Origin: DATBED01 sp036276195
Lineage (GTDB): Bacteria > Patescibacteriota > Saccharimonadia > Saccharimonadales > UBA4665
Direction: 5' to 3'
DNA length: 20,545 bases
NCBI GenBank assembly: GCA_036276195.1
Contig: DATBED010000061.1
Location: 1 to 20,545, forward strand
The notes under the pieces are model-generated. The model saw nothing but the letters and a program-made list of their open reading frames with translations, was not told the DNA's origin and did not search any database. Below, one piece after another: positions 1 to 5,931 of this stretch. Every line of letters starts with the position of its first letter. Position 1 is the stretch's first letter. A program made the translations under genes and the position numbers.

Positions 1-75
1 GTTAGCTTCTTTATAACCAGCGGCGTGTTCGGACTCTACCTTTTGGTAAGATTGACCCAAGCGATTGCAGCCTAA
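1..75 (+). CDS. C-terminal end of a membrane protein (partial)
   Basis: Frame 1 is open from the first base to a TAA at 73-75 and gives 24 residues. The stretch is strongly hydrophobic (ITSGVFGLYLLVRLTQAIAA at the end), like a last transmembrane helix. The start lies outside the window, so the family cannot be named. It is followed by an AT-rich promoter-like stretch and then the L,D-transpeptidase on the same strand, which fits a gene ending here. It could still be a chance open frame, because only 75 bases are visible. Confidence 0.5.
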   Translation, partial: VSFFITSGVFGLYLLVRLTQAIAA

Positions 76-78
76 AAG

Positions 79-140
79 TGATATAATTCTTTTGGTACTA
101 TAAAAATAAATACAGCCAAAAGTAGCTAATCTGTCAAAAT
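79..140 (+). promoter_or_regulatory. Promoter region of the L,D-transpeptidase gene
   Basis: An extended -10 (TGA followed by TATAAT, 79-87) lies 60 nt upstream of the ATG at 148. A second, weaker candidate, TGT plus CAAAAT (132-140), ends 7 nt before the ATG and would give a leaderless mRNA. No convincing -35 is seen at the right distance and no Shine-Dalgarno precedes the ATG. Confidence 0.45.
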
Positions 141-147
141 AGTTAAG

Positions 148-861
148 ATGAGAACTTCGACTCTCGCCAATAAAACCGTGCGGCCCGGCCTGATGAACTA
201 TTCGTTTTACGCCTCCAGCCGCCGCGCGCCTACGCCACCGCAACCGGCCATCCGGTTGCCTAGGTTTAAACTGGGTGCCCAGGTGTGGCCGTTAATTGTG
301 ACTCTGGCCGTAGTTGGCGGGGTTTTTATAGGGCTAAAGTCCATTAGCTCCCCATCAACAAATACCGCCAATAATTCTGCCACTTCTATGCCCCCCATAA
401 AGCCCGCTCCAGCCACCGCGGCCATCACAACCAACCAATGCGCTGGCAACAGCTTGGCTCAGTTCATCAAGGTCAGCATTTCACAGCGTCATTTGTGGGC
501 CTGCCAGGGTACGAAAGCGGTCTATGACTCGCCGGTCGTCACCGGTATGGAGGCCTATGCCGCCGACAAAACACCGACAGGCACCTACCAAATTGCCGAT
601 AAACAAACCAATACTACTTTAACCGGATCCGATTCCACCGGCGCTTGGAGCGATCCGGTGCACTACTGGATGCCATTTTTGAGTAACCAATACGGTGTTT
701 ACGGCTTCCACGATGCCACTTGGCGCCCCGACAGCGCCTTCGGCCACATCGATCCGAACTCTAACCAAGCCTCTCACGGCTGCGTCGAGCTACCCCTAGC
801 CACCTCGGCCTGGCTCTACAACTGGGCCCAAGTCGGCACCACCGTCACCATTAGTACTTAA
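148..861 (+). CDS. Membrane-anchored L,D-transpeptidase (YkuD domain)
   Basis: The product (237 aa) would cross-link or modify peptidoglycan, or attach proteins to it, outside the membrane. There is a short basic cytoplasmic N-terminus, one transmembrane helix at about residues 45-66, a Ser/Thr/Pro/Ala-rich linker (67-100) and a C-terminal YkuD catalytic domain. The domain ends in the family signature SHGCVELP; the expected nucleophile is Cys212 with His210, and a further conserved His is in YGFHD (His188). PTGTYQI at about 152-158 is also typical of YkuD. No peptidoglycan-binding or LysM domain is present, so this is a minimal form. The gene converges on the next gene and the two stop codons share TTAA. 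The family is clear; the physiological substrate is not. Confidence 0.93.
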   Translation: MRTSTLANKTVRPGLMNYSFYASSRRAPTPPQPAIRLPRFKLGAQVWPLIVTLAVVGGVFIGLKSISSPSTNTANNSATSMPPIKPAPATAAITTNQCAGNSLAQFIKVSISQRHLWACQGTKAVYDSPVVTGMEAYAADKTPTGTYQIADKQTNTTLTGSDSTGAWSDPVHYWMPFLSNQYGVYGFHDATWRPDSAFGHIDPNSNQASHGCVELPLATSAWLYNWAQVGTTVTIST

Positions 862-1427
862 TTGTCCTCTTCGGCGGTTTTGCCAGAATTTTGTCTAGCC
901 CAAAGTTCGTCCAGGTTATCGGTAGAAACCCTTCTGGCGGCAAGCCTCAAAGGAATAAGAGATAGGGCCTTCCTGGCTTTGTGATAACCGTATCTTGCAC
1001 TAAACACTGCCGTAGCCACAGCTAAGGCGCCCAAAATAGGAACCCCTCCCAGCGTGGCTATTTCACTGTAAGCATCAGGAGCCGGCGGTTGATTAGTAGT
1101 TAGCGACCAGATTTGATCTGATTTATGCTGTTGTTCTCGTAATAAGAATTGTTGAACTAAAGCCGTATCAGCTGTGAAATTTTTTCTAGGTACTATATTG
1201 CGAAGGATGCCCGGAGTATCCTTATACTCAGAAGGGAAGCCAGTAATCACCGATTGATAATTAGCGATCTGCGACGCAAGCAGGCTCTGATGACTATGTA
1301 AATTATCATATATGGCTACATCAGCTGTAACTCCAAGAGAAAGACCGACAACAGCCGCCCCTGCTTCACGATAAGAAAATCTCACTTCTGGCCAAGTAGA
1401 ATTGCTAGGAGATTCATAATAGGGCAT
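858..1427 (-). CDS. Unknown two-helix membrane protein
   Basis: I do not recognise a family. From the ATG at 1427 the product is 189 aa with a hydrophobic helix at about residues 20-41, an extracytoplasmic-looking middle part of about 80 residues, a second helix at about 124-146, and a basic then acidic C-terminus. The frame stays open upstream to about 1703, but that part would lie antisense to the start of rmuC. The ATG at 1427 is chosen because TATAAT (minus, 1439-1434) ends 6 nt before it. The stop (TAA, 858-860) overlaps the stop of the L,D-transpeptidase. A/T-rich codons are commoner than in neighbouring genes, so it may be a fast-evolving or acquired gene. A periplasmic-sensor-like topology is possible but unproven. 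Confidence 0.7.
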   Translation of the reverse strand: MPYYESPSNSTWPEVRFSYREAGAAVVGLSLGVTADVAIYDNLHSHQSLLASQIANYQSVITGFPSEYKDTPGILRNIVPRKNFTADTALVQQFLLREQQHKSDQIWSLTTNQPPAPDAYSEIATLGGVPILGALAVATAVFSARYGYHKARKALSLIPLRLAARRVSTDNLDELWARQNSGKTAEEDN

Positions 1428-1433
1428 GTAGGG

Positions 1434-1439
1434 ATTATA
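1434..1439 (-). promoter_or_regulatory. -10 TATAAT of the two-helix membrane protein gene
   Basis: A perfect TATAAT reads on the minus strand from 1439 to 1434, followed by 6 nt and the ATG at 1427. With the usual 6-7 nt from -10 to the start site, transcription would begin on the A of the ATG. No Shine-Dalgarno is present. Confidence 0.6.
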
Positions 1440-1490
1440 AAACAATATTTTACAGATATCCAAAAGCGTAATAAGGGTCGACCAATAAGG

Positions 1491-1496
1491 TACAAT
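1491..1496 (+). promoter_or_regulatory. -10 TACAAT of rmuC
   Basis: TACAAT within GGTACAATAATT ends 7 nt before the rmuC ATG (1504), predicting a leaderless or near-leaderless transcript. The same GTACAATAA core recurs before pheS and ppa. No -35 match is visible. Confidence 0.6.
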
Positions 1497-1503
1497 AATT
1501 TGT

Positions 1504-2559
1504 ATGATTGTGGCGGTTATTGTTTTGGGGGTGTTGGTTGTGATTTTGGCTTTAGGGCTAGTTTTGACAATGCGCAAAAGTCCTGGGGACGCCCAGAGCT
1601 CACTAATGTTGAAGGCCGACGTGACCGAGTTAAATAAAACCGTTGGCGACCTTAAAGATAGCTTGCAGAAACAGCTGACCGAACAGATGGGCGCCAGCGC
1701 CAAACAAATGAACGTCCAGTATCAGTCCAATATTAAGATTCTGCAGGAGGTGGCCAAACAGCTGACGCGGGTGGAGGGTACCAACAAGAACGTCGGCGAT
1801 ATTGCTAACGAGCTGAAGACCCTGCAGAACGTATTGCAAAACCCCAAGCAGCGCGGCGTGCTGGGCGAGTATTACCTGGAGCAGATCCTCAAGAATACCT
1901 TACCGCCCGGCGCGTACCAGCTGCAGTACAAATTGGGCGAAGGGCTGATCGTGGATGCGGCGATTATTCTGGACGACAAAATTCTGCCGCTGGATTCCAA
2001 GTTTAGCTTAGAAAATTACAATCGCTTGCTGGAATCCACGCCCGAGCAGCAGCCCGAACTGGCCAAGGCCTTTAAGGAAGATTTGAAGCGCCGCATCGAC
2101 GAAACCGCCAAGTACATCCTGCCAGGCAACGGTACGCTCGATCAGGCCCTGATGTTTATTCCCAGCGAGGCGATTTATTATGATCTGCTAGCCAATAAGG
2201 TCGGCCTGGGCGCTGTTAGCGGCCGCAACCTCATCCAATACGCCTCGGAAAAGAAAGTCACTATCGTTGGCCCGAGCACGCTCAGCGCCATGCTGCAAAC
2301 CATTATGCAGGGCCTGCGCAGCATCGAAATCCACAAAGACACCGAGAAAATCCGCAAAAATATCGAGCAGCTCAGCAAGCACCTGATCGCACACAATAGC
2401 TACATGCAGAAGCTGGGCGTCAGCCTGGGTACCACCGTCAATCACTACAACACTACCTATAAAGAGCTCGGCAAAATCGACCGCGACGTCGTGAAAATTA
2501 CCGACACAGAGCCCTCCGTCGAACCCCTCCTGCTCGACAAACCCCAACTCGACGACTAA
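1504..2559 (+). CDS. rmuC: RmuC family DNA recombination protein
   Basis: RmuC proteins are thought to be membrane-tethered nucleases that limit DNA inversions or rearrangements; the biochemical activity is not settled. The 351-aa product has an N-terminal transmembrane helix (residues 2-22), a predicted coiled coil (about 33-113) and the RmuC core from about residue 114. Conserved blocks include RGVLGE (117-122), VDAAI (150-154) and LPLDSKFSLENY (161-172). The D...DSK arrangement matches the PD-(D/E)xK-like nuclease fold proposed for the family. Length is somewhat short compared with proteobacterial RmuC but normal for compact genomes. It is divergent from the unknown membrane protein gene and appears monocistronic. 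Confidence 0.93.
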   Translation: MIVAVIVLGVLVVILALGLVLTMRKSPGDAQSSLMLKADVTELNKTVGDLKDSLQKQLTEQMGASAKQMNVQYQSNIKILQEVAKQLTRVEGTNKNVGDIANELKTLQNVLQNPKQRGVLGEYYLEQILKNTLPPGAYQLQYKLGEGLIVDAAIILDDKILPLDSKFSLENYNRLLESTPEQQPELAKAFKEDLKRRIDETAKYILPGNGTLDQALMFIPSEAIYYDLLANKVGLGAVSGRNLIQYASEKKVTIVGPSTLSAMLQTIMQGLRSIEIHKDTEKIRKNIEQLSKHLIAHNSYMQKLGVSLGTTVNHYNTTYKELGKIDRDVVKITDTEPSVEPLLLDKPQLDD

Positions 2560-2571
2560 CCGGGTTCTAGG

Positions 2572-2597
2572 CGGCTGCATTCTCCGTTATGTAGCCG
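2572..2597 (+). terminator. Hairpin downstream of rmuC (possible terminator)
   Basis: CGGCTGCAT (2572-2580) pairs with ATGTAGCCG (2589-2597) around an 8-nt loop, giving a 9-bp stem with one G-U pair, 12 nt after the rmuC stop. There is no following T-run, so intrinsic termination is doubtful; it may stabilise the 3' end of the mRNA. Confidence 0.4.
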
Positions 2598-2603
2598 GTA
2601 GCG

Positions 2604-2625
2604 GCGGGGACGGGATTTGAACCCA
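2604..2625 (-). repeat. tRNA T-arm/3'-end-like remnant
   Basis: On the minus strand this reads GGGTTCAAATCCCGTCCCC, which looks like the T-stem, the T-loop (TTCAAAT) and the start of the 3' acceptor strand of a tRNA. No matching 5' acceptor strand (GGCGGGG-like), D-arm or anticodon arm is found within 300 nt, and no CCA follows. I therefore read it as a tRNA fragment or att-like scar, not a gene. The rest of 2560-2735 shows no supported gene. Confidence 0.4.
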
Positions 2626-2735
2626 AGGAATAACTTTGGCTATGTTAACCAGTTCCTCTATATGTAATCCTACTAAGGTATTAAACGTATGTACAAATAA
2701 GAACCTTCACCCCTAGAGACCGTATATACATTTAG

Positions 2736-2924
2736 CACGTACCCCAAAGAGAGCAAAGAAAAGAGCCTCTTGAGTATGGAGGCATTGGCTATATAGGTAT
2801 TGTGGGAGCGCAGGCGGCTATTCATGCTTCCGGTGTTCACGCTTCTGGCATTAGCTATGCCAGTGAGGTTCCGCCGGTGGGGCGGCCGAACCAGCAGACC
2901 GACTTTCCCAATTACTCTGGCTAG
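2736..2924 (+). pseudogene. Start-less small ORF with a (I/V)HASG repeat; gene remnant or hidden small gene
   Basis: The frame is open from 2736 to a TAG at 2922-2924 (62 residues) but has no in-frame ATG; the codon before it is TAG (2733-2735), and GTG at 2802 is the only plausible start. The middle contains three degenerate 15-bp units (2820-2864) reading IHASG, VHASG and ISYAS. Between the first two, three of four base changes are synonymous, as expected of a coding sequence. The C-terminus is ASEVPPVGRPNQQTDFPNYS plus G. Its stop overlaps the convergent glycosidase stop as CTAG, the same style as two other convergent pairs here. The product is Gly/Ala/Ser-rich and not recognised. It may be the decayed 3' end of a surface protein gene. 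Confidence 0.35.
2845..2863 (+). other. Perfect 7-bp hairpin inside the remnant ORF
   Basis: CTGGCAT and ATGCCAG form a perfect stem with loop TAGCT. It lies about 60 bp before the shared CTAG stops and could be a chance outcome of the Gly-Ile-Ser-Tyr-Ala-Ser codons or an RNA 3'-end structure. Confidence 0.3.
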
Positions 2925-4270
2925 GTTTTTTGCTTGAGGAGGTCGATGGCCAGGGCGGCTGTCCAGCTGAAGTTGTCGGCACCAGCCGCTTCGCCGGTTA
3001 AAGGGTCGAAATATTCGTGAAAGCCGCTGCGGTTGACCATTTCGAGCGTGCTTTCGCGCAAGGCGGCGGCGTGGTCTTTAAAGCCATAGCGCTTCAAGCC
3101 TTCGATAATCAGCCAGTTCATGTTGACCCAACTCGGCCCTTGCCAATACAGCTTAGGTTGAAACCAGAACGAGCTGGTTGGCACGCTAGGCACCGGGTAG
3201 GGCGGCCCGAATTGGTGCTCGTTTTCGAGCAGCCTCACAAGTTGCTCGGCCCGCTCTTTAGTTATGCAGCCGGCGTAGAGTGGCAACAGTGTAGCAATAC
3301 TGGGTACCTTGAGCAGCCGGTGGGTAATGAAATCACGCGAGTAATACTGCCCGGAATAGGGTTCCCACAGCTCCTCGAAACTTTTTTCAGTCTTTTTCAT
3401 CTGTTGTGTTAGCTCATCAGGCAACTCCTCGCGCAAGCTTCTGGCAATCTCCCGCAGATGGAAGTTGGCCCGGATGAAGATGCAGTTGAAGCTTAGGTCT
3501 TCGATGGCAAACAGAGAATGATCTAGGATTTTGTTGATATCGTAGCCTTTGCGGCGGAAACGGCGCTGCAGGTCAACCAGTGCCAGCGCTTCGATGGTAG
3601 AATAACGCTGGTCAATCGGTATCGTCTGGGTGTCCCGCCGAAAAAGATTAATTATCCGGTCAAATCGAGACCTTTTAATTAGACGGATCCACAGCGGCAA
3701 GAGATGTTCGTGCAGTTCGTTGACCCATGGCGGCGTGTTGTCTAAGCCTATCTCCCAGGGGTGGATTTGGAGCACCAGCCCTTCGCCGTGCGGATCACGC
3801 TCGCGGTAAAGCCACTGATGGTATTCCAGCAGAGCGGGGTAAATCGTGCGGTACCATAGGCGGCGCTCAGGCCAGCCCATTTTAGCGCCGATTTGGACCA
3901 CGGCCTCGGCTAGCATGGGCGGCTGGGTGATACCGGTAGTTGTCACGTCGTTGGGCGCGAAGGGGCTGACCCAACTACGCCAAATGTTACGGTCGGTGCG
4001 GTAAATCGGATCATCACGGAAGATAATGTTCGGCAGCATGCCGTTGTGCCATTGACCGCGCATCAAACTGAGCACCTCCATTTTGGCACGCTCCACATCG
4101 AGATTGCGCAGGCCGATGGCGACAAAACAGCTATCCCACAGCCATTGGTGGGGGTAGAGCCCGTGCGCCGGCTGGGTGTAGTTGCCACGGTCATTCATCT
4201 CGAGCACGGCCTTAGCCCGCTCCAAAAGATCCGTCTTTGGCTGCGCCGGCTCCTCTGCCTCGTCTTGCAT
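2921..4270 (-). CDS. MGH1/GH63-like glycoside hydrolase
   Basis: The 449-aa protein has the (alpha/alpha)6-barrel motifs of the mannosylglycerate/glucosylglycerate hydrolase group related to GH63. Seen in order: HGLYPHQWLWDSCF (36-49), GQWHNGMLPNIIF (72-84), HPWEIGLDNTPPW (170-182), GPSWVNMNWLIIEGL near 380, and HEYFDPLTGEAAGADNFSWT from 418. By analogy with characterised family members, Asp177 is the likely general acid and Glu419 the likely base. No signal peptide is present, so it should act in the cytoplasm on a small alpha-glycoside or an intracellular glycan. The substrate cannot be read from sequence, and there is no neighbouring sugar transporter or synthase. The ATG at 4270 is supported by TATACT ending 7 nt upstream. 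Confidence 0.85.
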   Translation of the reverse strand: MQDEAEEPAQPKTDLLERAKAVLEMNDRGNYTQPAHGLYPHQWLWDSCFVAIGLRNLDVERAKMEVLSLMRGQWHNGMLPNIIFRDDPIYRTDRNIWRSWVSPFAPNDVTTTGITQPPMLAEAVVQIGAKMGWPERRLWYRTIYPALLEYHQWLYRERDPHGEGLVLQIHPWEIGLDNTPPWVNELHEHLLPLWIRLIKRSRFDRIINLFRRDTQTIPIDQRYSTIEALALVDLQRRFRRKGYDINKILDHSLFAIEDLSFNCIFIRANFHLREIARSLREELPDELTQQMKKTEKSFEELWEPYSGQYYSRDFITHRLLKVPSIATLLPLYAGCITKERAEQLVRLLENEHQFGPPYPVPSVPTSSFWFQPKLYWQGPSWVNMNWLIIEGLKRYGFKDHAAALRESTLEMVNRSGFHEYFDPLTGEAAGADNFSWTAALAIDLLKQKT

Positions 4271-4277
4271 ACGCTTA

Positions 4278-4283
4278 AGTATA
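4278..4283 (-). promoter_or_regulatory. -10 TATACT of the glycosidase gene
   Basis: TATACT on the minus strand is followed by 7 nt and the ATG at 4270, predicting a leaderless transcript. There is no Shine-Dalgarno and no clear -35. Confidence 0.6.
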
Positions 4284-4316
4284 CCGCAAGCCCGTTAAGT
4301 GCTGCAGACACTGTCG

Positions 4317-4340
4317 AGATAGCGACGTTCGTCGCTATCT
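4317..4340. promoter_or_regulatory. Perfect 10-bp inverted repeat, operator or terminator candidate
   Basis: AGATAGCGAC and GTCGCTATCT flank a 4-nt centre (GTTC). It lies between yajQ and the glycosidase gene, its centre about 58 nt upstream of the predicted glycosidase start site, where an activator might bind. It could also fold as a yajQ 3' hairpin, but no T-run follows on either strand. Confidence 0.5.
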
Positions 4341-4377
4341 AGTGAATGATCTTAGAGGGAATAGGGCTTCAGTGAGG

Positions 4378-4875
4378 CTAGCGGTAGTTGGTAAAGCTTA
4401 AGGGGAAGGCGAAGTCTTGCTCGCTAAGTAGAGTAATTACAGATTGTAGATCGTCCTTGCTAGCGGCGGTAACGCGAACTTCGGTGCCTTGAATCTGAGT
4501 TTTAATTTTGGGGAATTTGTCGCGAATAACAGAGGTAATTTTCTTGGCCTTGTCTTGGTCGAGCCCTTGCTTGAACAGCACTTCCTTGCTAGCTTTCAGG
4601 TTAGACTCCGAAACCTCGCCTGACACATCCAAAACTTTTTGGCTGACGCCGCGGGTGGCCAGCTTCTTGCGCACGATTTCCAGGATGGCGTCGATCTGCC
4701 AATCGCCGTTGCCGGTCACTTTTAGGCCGGTTTTATCGCTATTCAACCATTCAAGCCCGGCGGGAGTACCCTTAAAATCGTAGCGATTAGCAATTTCGCG
4801 CTGCGCCTGGTCGAAGACATTGTTCATCTCGGCCTTATCGTAATCGCTCACTATATCGAAAGAGAAATTCGCCAT
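4378..4875 (-). CDS. yajQ: YajQ family nucleotide-binding protein
   Basis: YajQ is a small cytosolic protein of two ferredoxin-like folds; homologues bind cyclic di-GMP, and RNA/nucleotide binding has also been proposed. The 165-aa product matches the usual full length (about 160-165 aa). It opens with the family hallmark FSFDIVSDYD, contains NRYDFKGT at about residues 31-38, and ends in the typical SFTNYR. The ATG at 4875 (MANFSFD) is preferred over an in-frame TTG five codons upstream, because the -10 ends 6 nt before 4875 and family members start here. It is divergent from pheS, sharing a very compact promoter core. No GGDEF or EAL gene is in the window, so the ligand in this organism is open. 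Confidence 0.95.
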   Translation of the reverse strand: MANFSFDIVSDYDKAEMNNVFDQAQREIANRYDFKGTPAGLEWLNSDKTGLKVTGNGDWQIDAILEIVRKKLATRGVSQKVLDVSGEVSESNLKASKEVLFKQGLDQDKAKKITSVIRDKFPKIKTQIQGTEVRVTAASKDDLQSVITLLSEQDFAFPLSFTNYR

Positions 4876-4881
4876 ACCTAT

Positions 4882-4891
4882 ATAGTACAAT
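4882..4891. promoter_or_regulatory. Overlapping divergent -10 elements of yajQ and pheS
   Basis: TACAAT (plus, 4886-4891) serves pheS, whose ATG lies 11 nt downstream; TACTAT (minus, 4887-4882) serves yajQ, whose ATG lies 6 nt downstream. The two hexamers overlap around the palindrome GTAC. The whole intergenic region between the ATGs is 27 bp. Confidence 0.6.
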
Positions 4892-4902
4892 AAATAACAG
4901 AT

Positions 4903-5931
4903 ATGATTGATCAGAACCTTGTTGACGAGTTAAAGCGGCGGGCCAGCGAGGGCGAAAATGTTTTGCGCGCGCCGGAGTTTAGGGCGCTGTTTGACGCCAT
5001 AAAGACGTTGCCGCCTGACCAGCGTGGTGCCTACGGCCAAGCAGTGAATGCTCTACGCCAGGGGCTGGACGATATCTTAAAATCTAAGCAAGATGAGACG
5101 AAGGCTTTGTCACCGATTGACATAACAGCGCCGTTTGACGCCAATACGCCGCCCGACCAGCGGCCGCAGCTGCTGCCAAGTGACAAGGGCAGCCAACACC
5201 CGCTAATGACCGAACTGTCGACCGTGCTCGACATTTTTTACCGGATGGGTTTTACGGCGATGGAATCGCGCGAAATTGACGACGACTTTCACATGTTCGG
5301 TTCGCTGAACTTCCCGGAAGATCACCCGGCCCGCGACGACTACGATACTTTCGTTACCACTCAAACCGACAAGAACGGCCAGCCGCTGATTGCGCCGGCC
5401 CACACTTCGACCATGCAAAACCGAGTGCTTAAACAATATAAAGCCGACCTGACAGCCGGTCGGCCGATCGCTGCCGTCATCCCAGGCCGCGTTTTTAGAA
5501 ATGAAGACCTCGACGCCCGTCACGAGCACACTTTCTACCAGCTAGAAGGTGTTTACGTTGACAAGGGCATTAATGCCGGCCACCTGATCGCCACCCTCAA
5601 AGCCTTCCTTCAGGAGTATTACGGCAAGCAGCTTGAGGTCAAAACCAATCCTTATTACTTCCCGTTTACCGAGCCATCATTCGAGTTCATGCTTAGCTGC
5701 CCATTTTGCGATAAAAAAGGCTGCAAGGTATGCTCGTATGCCGGCTGGATTGAGCTACTGGGCTGTGGCATGATCCACCCCAATGTGCTGCACGCCGCCG
5801 GTATCGATACCAATGTTTACACCGGCTTTGCCTGGGGCGGCGGCATCGACCGCTTAGTTATGATGAAGTACGGCATCGAAGACGTGCGCCACTTCGAGTC
5901 TGCTCGCCTAGACTTCTTGAGGCAATTCTGA
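4903..5931 (+). CDS. pheS: Phenylalanine-tRNA ligase alpha subunit
   Basis: PheS is the catalytic subunit of the cytosolic (alpha-beta)2 enzyme that charges tRNA-Phe. The 342-aa product has an N-terminal helical arm (about 1-70) and the class II core: HPLMTEL (99-105), GRVFRNEDLDARHEHTFYQL (motif 2 region, 205-224) and the motif 3 region FAWGGGIDRLVMMKYGI (319-335). Cysteines 266, 269, 274 and 277 form the CxxCx4CxxC cluster present in many bacterial PheS, next to GWIELLGCGMIHPNVL. The TGA stop overlaps the pheT ATG by one base (TGATG), indicating translational coupling. The mRNA leader is predicted to be only about 5 nt with no Shine-Dalgarno, and no T-box or Phe leader peptide fits in the gap. 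Confidence 0.98.
   Translation: MIDQNLVDELKRRASEGENVLRAPEFRALFDAIKTLPPDQRGAYGQAVNALRQGLDDILKSKQDETKALSPIDITAPFDANTPPDQRPQLLPSDKGSQHPLMTELSTVLDIFYRMGFTAMESREIDDDFHMFGSLNFPEDHPARDDYDTFVTTQTDKNGQPLIAPAHTSTMQNRVLKQYKADLTAGRPIAAVIPGRVFRNEDLDARHEHTFYQLEGVYVDKGINAGHLIATLKAFLQEYYGKQLEVKTNPYYFPFTEPSFEFMLSCPFCDKKGCKVCSYAGWIELLGCGMIHPNVLHAAGIDTNVYTGFAWGGGIDRLVMMKYGIEDVRHFESARLDFLRQF

Noticed and set aside
1428..1703. Longer N-terminus for the minus-strand two-helix protein
   Set aside because: It would overlap the promoter and 200 bp of rmuC on the other strand and has atypical composition; TATAAT 6 nt before the ATG at 1427 supports the short form.
2733..2735. Recoded stop (stop codon read through) joining upstream frame to the small ORF
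   Set aside because: The frame has a second stop at 2682-2684 and no start between; no sign of recoding elsewhere, since TAG and TGA both end normal genes.
2672..2900. Open minus-strand frame across 2900-2672 with an ATG giving about 50 aa
   Set aside because: It lies opposite the plus-strand ORF whose repeat shows synonymous changes, has no -10 or ribosome site placed before the ATG, and reads like a shadow.
2604..2920. tmRNA or intact tRNA on either strand
   Set aside because: The T-arm-like piece resembles a tmRNA or tRNA end, but no partner acceptor strand, D-arm, anticodon arm, TTCGAC-like 5' segment or tag ORF ending in Ala-Ala was found in the gap.
4876..4890. TTG start for yajQ five codons upstream
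   Set aside because: It would use the promoter hexamer itself as coding sequence; YajQ proteins begin at the FSFDIVS block.
4876..4902. T-box or leader peptide controlling pheST
   Set aside because: Only 27 bp separate the divergent ATGs and the predicted leader is about 5 nt, too short for either.
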